Position numbers and translations under genes: made by a program
In this document: in pieces, positions 1-6,867 of the stretch
How positions within the stretch are numbered: the stretch's first letter is position 1
How the letters are laid out: the number at the start of each line of letters is the position of its first letter
The notes under the pieces: model-generated
What the model was told of the DNA's origin: nothing
Seen by the model: only the letters and a program-made list of their open reading frames with translations
Databases searched by the model: none
IMG/VR virus record: IMGVR_UViG_3300030430_004681
Location: 1 to 27,417 of that record
Origin: a virus
Strand: one strand, 5' to 3'
DNA: 27,417 nt

Positions 1-563
1 GATCGACCCTGCAAGCCTATGACTTTCTTTTCTGAATCGTAAATTGGTATTACCAGTCTATTTTCTCTACCAACGACTGTCTTATCGTTTATCTCACGAA
101 CAGTGTCATAGAAGTTTTCGGCATAAGAAAAACGATGCCACAAAGACTCTGGTACTTTTCGTTGTTTCAATACCTGTATCGCTTCATGATCAGGCGGTAA
201 GTCGCTAATCTGTTTACCAATACTCTCTCTAAATACGGGCTTCTTGAATGAGAAGTCAGGCTCAGGTGTATTTGGTTTGCCTGTTTGGCCACCGCGATAG
301 TTCTCAAGTCGATACTCTTTGTGCAACGCAGGTGAAATGTTTTTCAGCATATTTGCTAGAGTTGTGCCGTAATCACAGTTATGACATTTGTAATACATGT
401 GGTTCGCCTTCTTGTAGAAGTAACCACGTGCCTTCTTTTTGTTTCGCTGCGAATCACCACATATTGGGCATCTACAGTTTGCTAGATCATCTTTCTTCCA
501 TGAGAACAATTCAAGGTGTGGTGAAAGACGATTGACATATGATTTATCAATGAAAATAGACAT
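1..563 (-). CDS. gp61: T4 gp61-like DNA primase, N-terminal part (cut by window edge)
   Basis: The frame is open from an ATG at 561-563 to base 1, so about 187 N-terminal residues are visible and the C-terminus lies outside. The start reads MSIFIDKSYVNRLSPHLELF. A zinc-ribbon follows near residues 29-65: Cys-Arg-Cys-Pro-Ile-Cys-Gly-Asp, then Lys-Cys-His-Asn-Cys-Asp, like the zinc-binding head of T4 gp61-type primases. The region after it (Gln-Val-Leu-Lys-Gln-Arg-Lys-Val-Pro and the basic-aliphatic strand Arg-Leu-Val-Ile-Pro-Ile-Tyr-Asp) resembles the start of the catalytic core. In T4 this enzyme makes RNA primers with helicase gp41 at the fork. A sigma70-like promoter sits directly upstream, and no Shine-Dalgarno sequence is visible before the ATG. 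Family assignment is from remembered cyanophage and T4-like homologs. Confidence 0.85.
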   Translation of the reverse strand, partial: MSIFIDKSYVNRLSPHLELFSWKKDDLANCRCPICGDSQRNKKKARGYFYKKANHMYYKCHNCDYGTTLANMLKNISPALHKEYRLENYRGGQTGKPNTPEPDFSFKKPVFRESIGKQISDLPPDHEAIQVLKQRKVPESLWHRFSYAENFYDTVREINDKTVVGRENRLVIPIYDSEKKVIGLQGR

Positions 564-569
564 AGCGAA

Positions 570-597
570 ATAATACTCGCAAACTCTTAGATGTCAA
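570..597 (-). promoter_or_regulatory. sigma70-like promoter of the primase gene
   Basis: On the minus strand a perfect -35 TTGACA (592-597) is followed after 16 bases by TATTAT (570-575), one mismatch from the -10 consensus. The expected transcription start, 6-7 bases downstream, falls on or next to the A of the primase ATG. The same TTGACA with a 16-base spacer occurs before tRNA-Thr. Confidence 0.65.
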
Positions 598-647
598 GTT
601 ATTTTTTATGGCTTTTAATTGGCTTTAGGAGTTTGGAAACAATTCCA

Positions 648-815
648 TTATTTTTTCTCTTCATCGTTGCTTTTTGTTGGCAACGGAGATAAATACTCTA
701 CCTTTTTTTTGCTTCGACTTGGTGTTAGAAAAGAACCCAACCAACCGTACTTACGAAGGGCTAGAAAAGCAGCACCAGCAAGAACATAAAAAATTATGAT
801 GAAAGGCCAGTTTAG
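648..815 (-). CDS. -1-frame extension of the lipoprotein gene: membrane segment plus basic tail
   Basis: Reading on from the nine-A run of the lipoprotein gene in the -1 frame gives 55 open codons ending at TAA 648-650. They encode LNWPFIIIFYVLAGAAFLAL, a clear membrane segment, then RKYGWLGSF and a basic tail with SKKKVEY and a charged end. No ATG, GTG or TTG precedes the membrane segment in this frame after the in-frame upstream stop, so independent initiation is unlikely. The junction contains A AAA AAC (815-821 on the plus strand), a textbook -1 slippery heptamer, placed directly before the zero-frame TAA. The fused product (about 124 residues) would have an N-terminal lipoprotein signal and a C-terminal membrane helix, the plan of unimolecular spanins such as phage T1 gp11. 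A missing A in the assembly would give the same picture. Confidence 0.55.
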   Translation of the reverse strand, partial: LNWPFIIIFYVLAGAAFLALRKYGWLGSFLTPSRSKKKVEYLSPLPTKSNDEEKK

Positions 816-1021
816 TTTTTTTTTGCGTCTTCAAAGTCGAGTAAAGTTTGATAACCCAAGTTGTCACCAGCACCCACGATCCCGACGTTGACTAATTCGG
901 AAGCAGAGTCCATGGTTTCAATAATTTGTGGCTGACCGTCGATGCCAATATCAACAAATGGTTGCTTGACACTTTTGACGCTTGCACATCCCACTAATAA
1001 CATAACAAAAATATATCTCAT
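812..1021 (-). CDS. small lipoprotein, probable o-spanin or first part of a u-spanin
   Basis: The 69-residue product begins MRYIFVMLLVGCASVKS. A hydrophobic stretch ends in a lipobox Leu-Val-Gly-Cys with the lipid-carrying Cys at residue 12, so it should be an outer-membrane lipoprotein. The remaining 57 residues are polar with no clear fold. The ATG overlaps the stop of the upstream membrane-protein gene by four bases, as in i-spanin/o-spanin pairs, and a holin-like gene comes just before. Spanins join the inner and outer membranes and complete lysis in Gram-negative hosts. The gene ends GAC GCA AAA AAA AAC TAA, where a -1 shift would append a membrane helix. The lipoprotein is clear; the spanin role is inferred from architecture and neighbours. 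Confidence 0.7.
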   Translation of the reverse strand: MRYIFVMLLVGCASVKSVKQPFVDIGIDGQPQIIETMDSASELVNVGIVGAGDNLGYQTLLDFEDAKKN

Positions 1022-1257
1022 CTCGGTACCCTTATTCTTGGCGTTTCTGTTCGCTCTAAATGCTCTTTGAGTTTTTTTCTCTTCTCTCTTTTTTCAAGAA
1101 GCATAGGCCTCTCGGCTTTCTTCATCATTCTATCATGAAAACGTTCTTTCATTTTAGTCTCACCCATCTTATGCCCAGCGAGCAAACCGAGTATCAAACC
1201 GATGAAGAAAATACAAATTCTTTTCAATACAATGTTTTTATGTTTACATTTTGCCAT
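1018..1257 (-). CDS. small membrane protein with basic helical tail, possible i-spanin
   Basis: The 79-residue product has a basic start (MAKCKHKNIVLKR), one membrane segment (ICIFFIGLILGLLAG, residues 14-28) and a long, strongly charged, probably helical tail rich in Lys, Arg and Glu. An inner-membrane protein with a helical outer domain next to a small lipoprotein fits the i-spanin/o-spanin arrangement. However, the tail is very basic, so by the positive-inside rule it could equally stay in the cytoplasm. Its ATG overlaps the stop of the holin-like gene (TAATG) and its own stop overlaps the lipoprotein ATG (ATGA), so the three are surely co-translated. The i-spanin call is tentative. Confidence 0.6.
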   Translation of the reverse strand: MAKCKHKNIVLKRICIFFIGLILGLLAGHKMGETKMKERFHDRMMKKAERPMLLEKREKRKKLKEHLERTETPRIRVPR

Positions 1258-1703
1258 TACTTACCTCTCACGGCCGTGCCGAAGTAGAATCCTACGATAG
1301 TGACTAGAATTTGTCTGTTCTCTTCAGTATACAGATATCCTTCGACAGGTGTGTAGGTTCTTACTTTTTCTTCCCCAAATAACCCGAGAAGATCCCATGG
1401 CTTGTAGACGGTAGACTCATGCTCAACCACTGTGGTGACTCCATCGCTGTAAGCGATGATGAAAGGTGCGAGAATAGTACCAAACATGATACACAAAACA
1501 ATGAATCGACGCACAAGTTTACCCGCATCAATGGAGACACGATTCACCGCAGCATCAGCGTTTTCGTTTTCTTTCTCTGCGATTCCCATTGCCATCTTGA
1601 ATCGCTCTTGATCCTGGGCACGACGCTCAGCCATAGCCTTGAATAAGAAACCAGTTGCAGAACCAGTTAGAAGTGATAAAAAGTCAGGTGATAAAAAATC
1701 CAT
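1257..1703 (-). CDS. holin-like membrane protein
   Basis: The product has 148 residues. It starts with a hydrophobic amphipathic stretch (MDFLSPDFLSLLTGSATGFL), has a charged helical middle (residues 25-65), then a membrane segment RRFIVLCIMFGTILAPFIIA near residues 65-84. A polar loop and a final hydrophobic segment ILVTIVGFYFGTAVRG follow. Two to three membrane-associated segments with a short basic C-terminus recall three-TM holins of the gene-transfer-agent type, which open the inner membrane at lysis. It is the first gene of an overlapping trio with a small membrane protein and a lipoprotein, which supports a lysis role. A good ribosome site (GGGAGA) lies before the ATG. The exact holin family is not certain. 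Confidence 0.6.
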   Translation of the reverse strand: MDFLSPDFLSLLTGSATGFLFKAMAERRAQDQERFKMAMGIAEKENENADAAVNRVSIDAGKLVRRFIVLCIMFGTILAPFIIAYSDGVTTVVEHESTVYKPWDLLGLFGEEKVRTYTPVEGYLYTEENRQILVTIVGFYFGTAVRGK

Positions 1704-1730
1704 CTCTATTCTCCCATAATAACTATCGTA

Positions 1731-1967
1731 TTACATAGGTGGTCTAAGCGCCACGAAAGTATTTGTTCCAGCGTTGGTCGTGGTAGTTCCCATCTGACTT
1801 GGGAATCTAAACACACCAACTCTTTTTGCTAAGGCACCAGACAGTTCTTCTTTTTCAGCAGCAGAAAAATCTTCTTTGTAAATTCTCTGATCTGCTTCTA
1901 TATCATAGTAAACAATATTAGCATTTGCCTCGTCTGTGTCAATAAAAAGTTTGTTTACATCAACCAT
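1731..1967 (-). CDS. small hypothetical protein, 78 aa
   Basis: The product begins MVDVNKLFIDTDEANANIVYYD and ends in a Thr-rich stretch (QMGTTTTNAGTNTF) followed by VALRPPM. It has no membrane segment and no motif that I recognise. The Thr/Asn-rich end is typical of small beta-structured virion or decoration proteins, but this is only an impression. The ATG lies six bases after the stop of the Gly-rich protein upstream, with only a weak ribosome site, so translational coupling is likely. Confidence 0.6.
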   Translation of the reverse strand: MVDVNKLFIDTDEANANIVYYDIEADQRIYKEDFSAAEKEELSGALAKRVGVFRFPSQMGTTTTNAGTNTFVALRPPM

Positions 1968-1973
1968 AGTATA

Positions 1974-2393
1974 TCAAGGGGCGGGGCCAACACCGCCACC
2001 ACCACCAGGAAGGCCACCGCCGGCGGCGCTGCCACCACCATCGATGAGACCGAGTGCCAACAGCCCAATTTGTGCTAATTGTCTCTCAGTTTTATTATCT
2101 AAGTTATCACCAAAGGCATCATCAATTTTTCGAATTACCTTAGCACCGAGTCTTCTAGGTGTTCTTAAAAGTTTTCCAAGAGGGGTCTTACGACCGAATA
2201 ACTTGTCATGAAATCCTTCATCGAGTTCAATAGAGTCGTCGGAAAGAAGTTCATTCAATTCTTCAACCAGTTCAACAATTCTCTCTTCGTTGATATTTGT
2301 CTTAGCAGTCTCTTCAATCTCTTGTCCAGCGATAACCGACTCAGCGATGAGACTTAATTTTCTTTGTTGTCTGTATGTCAGATCGTCACGCAT
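1974..2393 (-). CDS. hypothetical protein with prohead-protease-like tag and Gly-rich tail, 139 aa
   Basis: The start MRDDLTYRQQRKLSLIAESV contains Ile-Ala-Glu/Ser, matching the cleavage rule (L/I)-x-E of the T4 prohead protease and the T4 internal-protein tag end IAE/A. A second candidate site is ELDE/GFHDKLFGRK near residue 59, followed by a basic stretch (GKLLRTPRRLGAKVIRK). This site-plus-basic-peptide layout recurs in several neighbours. The C-terminus is Gly-rich (IDGGGSAAGGGLPGGGGG). No enzymatic motif is visible. It may be an internal or core protein of the capsid; that is inference. It lies one base after the next gene upstream. A TATAAATA box at 2463-2470 could drive it. Confidence 0.6.
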   Translation of the reverse strand: MRDDLTYRQQRKLSLIAESVIAGQEIEETAKTNINEERIVELVEELNELLSDDSIELDEGFHDKLFGRKTPLGKLLRTPRRLGAKVIRKIDDAFGDNLDNKTERQLAQIGLLALGLIDGGGSAAGGGLPGGGGGVGPAP

Positions 2394-2394
2394 T

Positions 2395-3120
2395 TTATTC
2401 TTCCTCTTCTGGGTATCTTATACCAGTTAAACTTTGTAGTGATGAGCGATTTGCTCTTCTTCTATTTATACTTCTAGGTTTGTTTGGATAAACGCCAATA
2501 GTCTCGGGTGTTGTGCCTGCTATTTTACCGCCACCGACAAAGTTTGCTGGTTGCTCTTTGATCTCATACTTACTAATGGCATATTTCTTTTTTCTGCCTT
2601 CGTGAAGAACGATGTAAAGTGGCACAGACAAAACTTCAGCGATTGGAAAAGAGTCATGTTCAACAATTACTGTATCACCAACTCTCAACTCTTCACTAAT
2701 ATCAGACTTGAGAATGTAGCGACCCTTACGAAGTTTTGTTTTCTTCTTCGCACCCTCTAACAGTTTCATACGAACATCGATACCACAAGAACAGAAGTAA
2801 TCCTCAGCAGACTCGAACAGTTTTTGTGCCTGTGAATCTGAGAGATCAAGATATTCTTTTAGAAGCCACAAAGCCGTAGCGAAAGAACCAAGCCTAGTTT
2901 TTGTGGGTGGCAACTTGTCGAGAAGTTTTTTGATGTTCCAGCAGAGCGTGTGAAAGATGGTGTAAGCGTTTTTCTCAGCACTTGTTTTCAAGTCTTTTCG
3001 CTTCTTGAGAATATTACCCTTGTCATCAATGATGCCAAGTTTGAAAGCGTCAGTGTCTTTCCAAGGTGTGCTTAGAAGGCGAATGAATTTATATGCCACA
3101 ACGGTGTCTACTACGCTCAT
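2395..3120 (-). CDS. conserved phage protein of unknown function, 241 aa
   Basis: The N-terminal half (MSVVDTVVAYKFIRLLSTPW, then DTDAFKLGIIDDKGNILKKR and a helical block to about residue 120) resembles a protein I recall as widespread in T4-like marine phages, without a known function. The middle has Phe-Cys-Ser-Cys-Gly near residue 110. The second half (residues 140-190: RYILKSDISEELRVGDTVIV and following beta strands) could form a small barrel. The C-terminus is basic, then acidic (RYPEEEE). It overlaps the upstream gene by four bases and is part of the same minus-strand series. Probably virion-associated from its company, but the sequence does not prove this. Confidence 0.65.
   Translation of the reverse strand: MSVVDTVVAYKFIRLLSTPWKDTDAFKLGIIDDKGNILKKRKDLKTSAEKNAYTIFHTLCWNIKKLLDKLPPTKTRLGSFATALWLLKEYLDLSDSQAQKLFESAEDYFCSCGIDVRMKLLEGAKKKTKLRKGRYILKSDISEELRVGDTVIVEHDSFPIAEVLSVPLYIVLHEGRKKKYAISKYEIKEQPANFVGGGKIAGTTPETIGVYPNKPRSINRRRANRSSLQSLTGIRYPEEEE
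2463..2470 (-). promoter_or_regulatory. T4-type late promoter box TATAAATA inside a coding region
   Basis: A perfect TATAAATA lies on the minus strand within the last fifth of the 241-residue gene, about 70 bases upstream of the next ATG at 2393. It could give separate late expression of the genes from 2393 downward. As it lies in coding sequence it may also be chance. Confidence 0.35.
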
Positions 3121-3503
3121 TTGATCTCTCTTAGTTTCTCTGCAACTTTTTCGTTTATTGGTATCCGAACAATCTCTACGTCATCAACCTTTTCATCATC
3201 TATTATGTAGTTTAGATACAACAAAAATGTTTTCAATACAGAGTAAAGATCATTCTCTATGCGAAAAAACAAAAGTCTCTTTGAAGCATTCACACCAAAC
3301 ACGTTAAAAAATATAATCAGGTGATTGAGTATCAGTCTTTCTTTTATCTCTTCACCACACTCACACTTACGAAGAAGTCTCTTCAAATATTTTATTCGAT
3401 TGAGATCCGAATTGAATTCATCGACGCTATCGCATGAGGGATTGTCGTAGTTTTTCATCGCAAACAGGATGAAATTTTCCTCTGTGAGTGTCTTAAACCT
3501 CAT
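3117..3503 (-). CDS. conserved T4-like phage protein of unknown function, 128 aa
   Basis: The product begins MRFKTLTEENFILFAMKNYD and contains an alpha-helical core (Asp-Leu-Asn-Arg-Ile-Lys-Tyr-Leu-Lys-Arg-Leu, then LILNHLIIFFNVFGVNASKR). I recall close relatives of the pattern 'NHxIIxxNVFG' as a common small protein in T4-like marine phages, with no established role. It is cytosolic, with no signal or membrane segment. It overlaps both neighbours by four bases, so it is translated as part of a coupled block with the 241- and 146-residue proteins. Confidence 0.65.
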   Translation of the reverse strand: MRFKTLTEENFILFAMKNYDNPSCDSVDEFNSDLNRIKYLKRLLRKCECGEEIKERLILNHLIIFFNVFGVNASKRLLFFRIENDLYSVLKTFLLYLNYIIDDEKVDDVEIVRIPINEKVAEKLREIK

Positions 3504-3940
3504 CCCTCATCAATTCGCAGCACCTCTGGGAAGACTGTGTAAAGATGAGTATTTGGATCTTTCACAAATTTCACTCTTAAAATGAAACCACTGTCATTGA
3601 AACCATCATCACTACTAACATCACCAGAGTCATCAATAAAACCAAATCTGCCACCGAAGCGAAGAATGTCATACTCTTCTTCGTCCCCTGGCAACTCATT
3701 CGAGAATGTAAACTCATAACCAAGAGAATGCATTTTTGTTCTCAGTTCTTGTAGAGCGTTCTGAGGCTTTGCATACTCTTTGTTAGAGACATTTGCTATG
3801 TAAACATTGAGAGTTTGAAGTTGTTCAGGAACCTCAAGATCTTGAGTTTGTTTTTCGCCGTGACCATTGTCATGCAAACCATAGGCTTCTTTAATCACCG
3901 CTTCTTGTAATCTAGCCCTAAGTTGCTTGTATGTAATCAT
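3500..3940 (-). CDS. hypothetical protein with capsid-targeting-like tag, 146 aa
   Basis: The start MITYKQLRARLQEAVIKEAY matches the internal-protein tag pattern, with candidate prohead-protease sites Leu-Gln-Glu/Ala at residue 13 and Ile-Lys-Glu/Ala at residue 18. The rest is mixed alpha/beta: residues 43-75 (LNVYIANVSNKEYAKPQNAL) could pair with the strands LRFGGRFGFIDD and FILRVKFVKDPNTHLYTVFP. I do not recognise a fold. A protein of this form would fit an internal head protein, but no function can be named. It sits ten bases downstream of the Gly-rich structural candidate and overlaps the next gene by four bases. Confidence 0.6.
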   Translation of the reverse strand: MITYKQLRARLQEAVIKEAYGLHDNGHGEKQTQDLEVPEQLQTLNVYIANVSNKEYAKPQNALQELRTKMHSLGYEFTFSNELPGDEEEYDILRFGGRFGFIDDSGDVSSDDGFNDSGFILRVKFVKDPNTHLYTVFPEVLRIDEG

Positions 3941-3949
3941 AATTCAAAC

Positions 3950-4816
3950 TCAACTTTCTCGGTTTAGTGTCAAGCCCTTCCAGGCACTCAAACCAACGCC
4001 ACTTCCACCGTACGTTGTCATGCCACCGACTCCACCTGTCGTGCCGTCGAAAGCGATTGCGCCGATAAACACGAATGGGTTGAATCCTGGTAGTGCTTTA
4101 TTCGTCACCCCACCAACATTTGGTTGAATCACAACAGTAACCGCGTTTTGTGTAGCGCCACCAGGTAGAATGGTACTACCCGCTGTGGTTCCGATCACAC
4201 CAACAGAACTAAAGTCTCCAGAAGCGCCTTTCGCTGGGCTTGAGTCACCATTTGTTGTTCCAAGTTGATGAATCAACGACATCTTACAAGAGGTGATACC
4301 AGAGATTTGTGGTGATCCTGAGCCAGTGATAGTGCCACCACCACCAGCAGTTAGAGCGACAAAGAATCTCAAGTGAACGTTTGATGTATTAGCGCCTTCA
4401 GCACCCTGGAAGTGTCCTGGGTTATTGTCATTTAGAACATGATCAGGGAACTGAGCAACAAACGGGAACGCAGCGCCTTGTGTGAAACCGCCCGTTACCT
4501 CACCACCTGCACCAACAGAGGTAGCACCAGTTGAAGAACTTGTGTAGGCATTCTCGCCTGATACAACCATCTCGTCAGGATATGTGAAGTAAGGTGAATC
4601 GTTTTGTTGTCCAGGTGCACCTGAGCCGCCGAATGTGTCTCTTGTGGGGTCACCTTTTTGACCCATGGCCACGATAAGTTCGAAACCGCCTGTGCGACCA
4701 TCACCGCGAAGGGGGAGTTCCCACCCACGATTTGTTCTAACACATCTTCTCTTATCTTCCTCTGTCAACCATGATGGCACAGAACTAAGTTTGTCGTCGT
4801 TTTTCCAACTTGGCAT
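3950..4816 (-). CDS. Gly/Thr-rich probable virion structural protein, 288 aa
   Basis: The N-terminus MPSWKNDDKLSSVPSWLTEE, followed by KRRCVRTNRGWEL, resembles the start of a protein I recall from T4-like marine phages and thought to be structural. The body is rich in Gly, Thr, Ser and Val with short repeats of turn-forming residues (Gly-Gly-Gly-Thr, Gly-Gly-Val-Gly-Gly), typical of beta-structured surface or fibre-associated proteins. There is no signal peptide or membrane segment. A clean ATG follows a short gap after the 179-residue gene. It could be a decoration or neck/tail-associated protein; the sequence does not decide. Confidence 0.6.
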   Translation of the reverse strand: MPSWKNDDKLSSVPSWLTEEDKRRCVRTNRGWELPLRGDGRTGGFELIVAMGQKGDPTRDTFGGSGAPGQQNDSPYFTYPDEMVVSGENAYTSSSTGATSVGAGGEVTGGFTQGAAFPFVAQFPDHVLNDNNPGHFQGAEGANTSNVHLRFFVALTAGGGGTITGSGSPQISGITSCKMSLIHQLGTTNGDSSPAKGASGDFSSVGVIGTTAGSTILPGGATQNAVTVVIQPNVGGVTNKALPGFNPFVFIGAIAFDGTTGGVGGMTTYGGSGVGLSAWKGLTLNRES

Positions 4817-4832
4817 CTATATGTTCCTTTTT

Positions 4833-5372
4833 TTATCTCTTTGCGGTTTCGTAGAAGGCTCTGACAGCACAGCCACGAACTTCACGCTCGTCTGCAAACT
4901 GCTCTTCGCTTTCGGTCAGGTTCTTTGTGACATGGCGATATGTGAAGCCAAGACCTGGGTTGCGGTCATAAACTTCGGTGACAATGACGGTCGTTTTAAC
5001 GTCATCATTTTCGCAAACGAGGTAATCGCCTTTGCTTACTTGGTGAATGCTAGTGACCAACTGTGTCGGGGCAGCAAAGTTTTCACCCATAAAGACTGGC
5101 ATGTTTACACCCTCAATGTTTGTTTGCAAGACATTACAAAATTCTTTTTGCTCTTCAACTGTGAGTTCACCGTGAATCTTTTGAATTTCGTTCAAAGCGT
5201 GCTTGGCAAGATCTTTTCTCTCTTCGACAAAGTTTGACTCTGAGATGAGTTTAGCAGCGCCGAGAGCGTAGTCAAATACAGCCTCGTCGAGAACGCCTGG
5301 GCTTCCCTCTAAAATCTTGTATGCATCAATGCAAACATTCTCATATTTTTTTTCTTCGTTTTCTGTAAACAT
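4833..5372 (-). CDS. hypothetical protein, 179 aa, with own late promoter
   Basis: I chose the ATG at 5370-5372 (MFTENEEKKYENVCIDAYKI). It has a ribosome site GAGG eight bases upstream and follows a TATAAATA box, whereas the in-frame extension to 5435 would run back into the ATP-grasp gene. The N-terminal two thirds look helical (VLDEAVFDYALGAAKLISES and following). Residues 100-179 look like a small beta domain (VSKGDYLVCENDDVKTTVIV, then GLGFTYRHVTKN). I do not recognise the family. The strong late box suggests a virion or assembly protein. Confidence 0.65.
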   Translation of the reverse strand: MFTENEEKKYENVCIDAYKILEGSPGVLDEAVFDYALGAAKLISESNFVEERKDLAKHALNEIQKIHGELTVEEQKEFCNVLQTNIEGVNMPVFMGENFAAPTQLVTSIHQVSKGDYLVCENDDVKTTVIVTEVYDRNPGLGFTYRHVTKNLTESEEQFADEREVRGCAVRAFYETAKR

Positions 5373-5388
5373 TTGTTTTACCTCAGTC

Positions 5389-6855
5389 TTATTTATACTT
5401 TTCTTTCTCCAACCTAGCGTAATACATTGGCTCACCAGGCGTTTGACTCATTCGTTTCACCGCTGAGGCTGTGGTACCCTCAAGATCATCATCCTGATAC
5501 TCTTCATTGTATTTGTTCCACTTCTCTTCATAATAAACATTTTTCCAGTTTTCGCCAAATGCTCGTCTGTATTTATCTCTTTTTTCTTCCAAAGAATTCG
5601 AAAGGCTAACATTGTTTTCTTCACAGAACTTCTCGAACATCTGATTTTTCCACTCAGAAACTTGATTGATCCACTTTTTAGATTTTGCCTGCTCTAAACA
5701 AAGGCTAGCAAAAACATCACCATTGTCTCTCATCTTCATCAACTTTTTCATTTTAGTTGATTCATCGATTCTCGAACTTTCTATTCTTCGAACCGTGAGA
5801 CTTTTGTTGAAGTGTTTACCGACTGTCTCCTCTAGATAATTTTCAAACTTATCATCATAACTCTCACCGGTAAGTTTGAATTGCTGCCCCCTGAGATTAG
5901 TCCAATTTGTCTTATCTGTGATATAGTCTAAGAATTTTGAAACAATATTTTCACCTGTCGCTTTTTCAATGCCCTCTGTCCCTGGTGATGCGTTGACCTC
6001 TAGTGTATACTCTTCCCCATCAGAAGTTTGAAGAATGTCTACACCAACAAAGATGCCATCTGTGGCAGAGGCAGAGTCAATGGCAAGTTGCTTTGTTTGA
6101 TCATCTATGTTTTCGGGGGTCACATCACCATTGAGTGAAAAGTTGCTTCTGAAGTCACCGTCTTTACTTTGCCTTCTCATCGCAGCGATGACCTCATCAC
6201 CCAAAACAATCACACGAAGATCTTTCTCATAAGGTATCTTTTCTTGAAGTAGAAGATCAATCTTCGGATCTACTTTTTGTAGTGTTTGCACAACAGAAAC
6301 TAAAGAGTTCGGGCTATCAACTAACATAACACCCGCACCGCCAGCACCCTGATCTGTTTTTAAGACAAGAGGAAACTGTGATCCAACCATATTCACATAT
6401 TGTTGAATATTCTTTATCTTCTTTGGTGTGCCATCATCTTGAACCTCAGCACTTGGTAGAGATACTGTTTTTGGTGTTGGTATGCCTTGCTCTTTGAGTC
6501 TCAGATAGCACCGATATTTTTGATCACAAACCTCAAGACATGAGAGGTTATTGACACAGAAAAATCCTGCTCTCTCTAGATCAGAAACGATTGACGATGC
6601 TTTGGTGCTATCGAGAACAGAACTTCGACACACAAAAACAGTATCATCTGGTGTGACCTCAAAAGGCTCAACTTCTTCTGAACCAATTAAATATCTATCA
6701 TCTAGATTTTCATACCGCAGAGTTTCAGGAAAAAGAATCTCACAATCAATACCAGATTTTTCACACTCCTCGAGTATTCTCGAAGCCGTTCTCATGAACA
6801 ACGGCTCACCTTCTGGTGCGTTGTTTTTTCTTTCTGAAAGTACGACGATACGCAT
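5389..6855 (-). CDS. RimK-like ATP-grasp ligase with extra C-terminal domain
   Basis: The 488-residue product has an N-terminal domain (MRIVVLSERKNNAPEGEPLF). An ATP-grasp core spans about residues 105-315: the nucleotide-binding strand PLVLKTDQGAGGAGVML (162-178), LLLQEKI (201-207), and the metal-binding end Leu-Glu-Val-Asn-Ala-Ser-Pro-Gly (285-292). This is the signature of RimK-type ligases, which use ATP to join an amino acid (glutamate in RimK) to a protein or small-molecule carboxylate. Phage versions are common in marine myoviruses, with unknown substrates. Residues 320-488 form an extra charged, Lys/Glu-rich helical domain that RimK itself lacks. No capsid tag is present at the N-terminus. 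The ATG has only a weak ribosome site close by, so coupling to the upstream gene is likely. Confidence 0.8.
   Translation of the reverse strand: MRIVVLSERKNNAPEGEPLFMRTASRILEECEKSGIDCEILFPETLRYENLDDRYLIGSEEVEPFEVTPDDTVFVCRSSVLDSTKASSIVSDLERAGFFCVNNLSCLEVCDQKYRCYLRLKEQGIPTPKTVSLPSAEVQDDGTPKKIKNIQQYVNMVGSQFPLVLKTDQGAGGAGVMLVDSPNSLVSVVQTLQKVDPKIDLLLQEKIPYEKDLRVIVLGDEVIAAMRRQSKDGDFRSNFSLNGDVTPENIDDQTKQLAIDSASATDGIFVGVDILQTSDGEEYTLEVNASPGTEGIEKATGENIVSKFLDYITDKTNWTNLRGQQFKLTGESYDDKFENYLEETVGKHFNKSLTVRRIESSRIDESTKMKKLMKMRDNGDVFASLCLEQAKSKKWINQVSEWKNQMFEKFCEENNVSLSNSLEEKRDKYRRAFGENWKNVYYEEKWNKYNEEYQDDDLEGTTASAVKRMSQTPGEPMYYARLEKEKYK
5390..5397 (-). promoter_or_regulatory. T4-type late promoter box TATAAATA
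   Basis: A perfect TATAAATA on the minus strand lies 18 bases before the ATG at 5372, just after the stop of the ATP-grasp gene. T4 late promoters consist of this box at -10, and the predicted start leaves a very short leader carrying the GAGG ribosome site. Confidence 0.65.
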
Positions 6856-6867
6856 TGTTGTTGTTTC

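Noticed and set aside
248-535. Plus-strand frame of 95 codons at the left edge
   Set aside because: Antisense to the primase zinc-ribbon region, which is clearly coding on the minus strand.
689-696. GATAAATA on the plus strand, like a late box
   Set aside because: No plus-strand gene follows, and it lies within the -1-frame coding extension.
4665-5237. Open plus-strand frame of 190 codons
   Set aside because: It lies antisense across the well-supported 179- and 288-residue genes, has no ribosome site and its protein has no recognisable features.
5373-5435. Upstream extension of the 179-residue gene
   Set aside because: It overlaps the end of the ATP-grasp gene and the late promoter; GAGG stands before the ATG at 5372.
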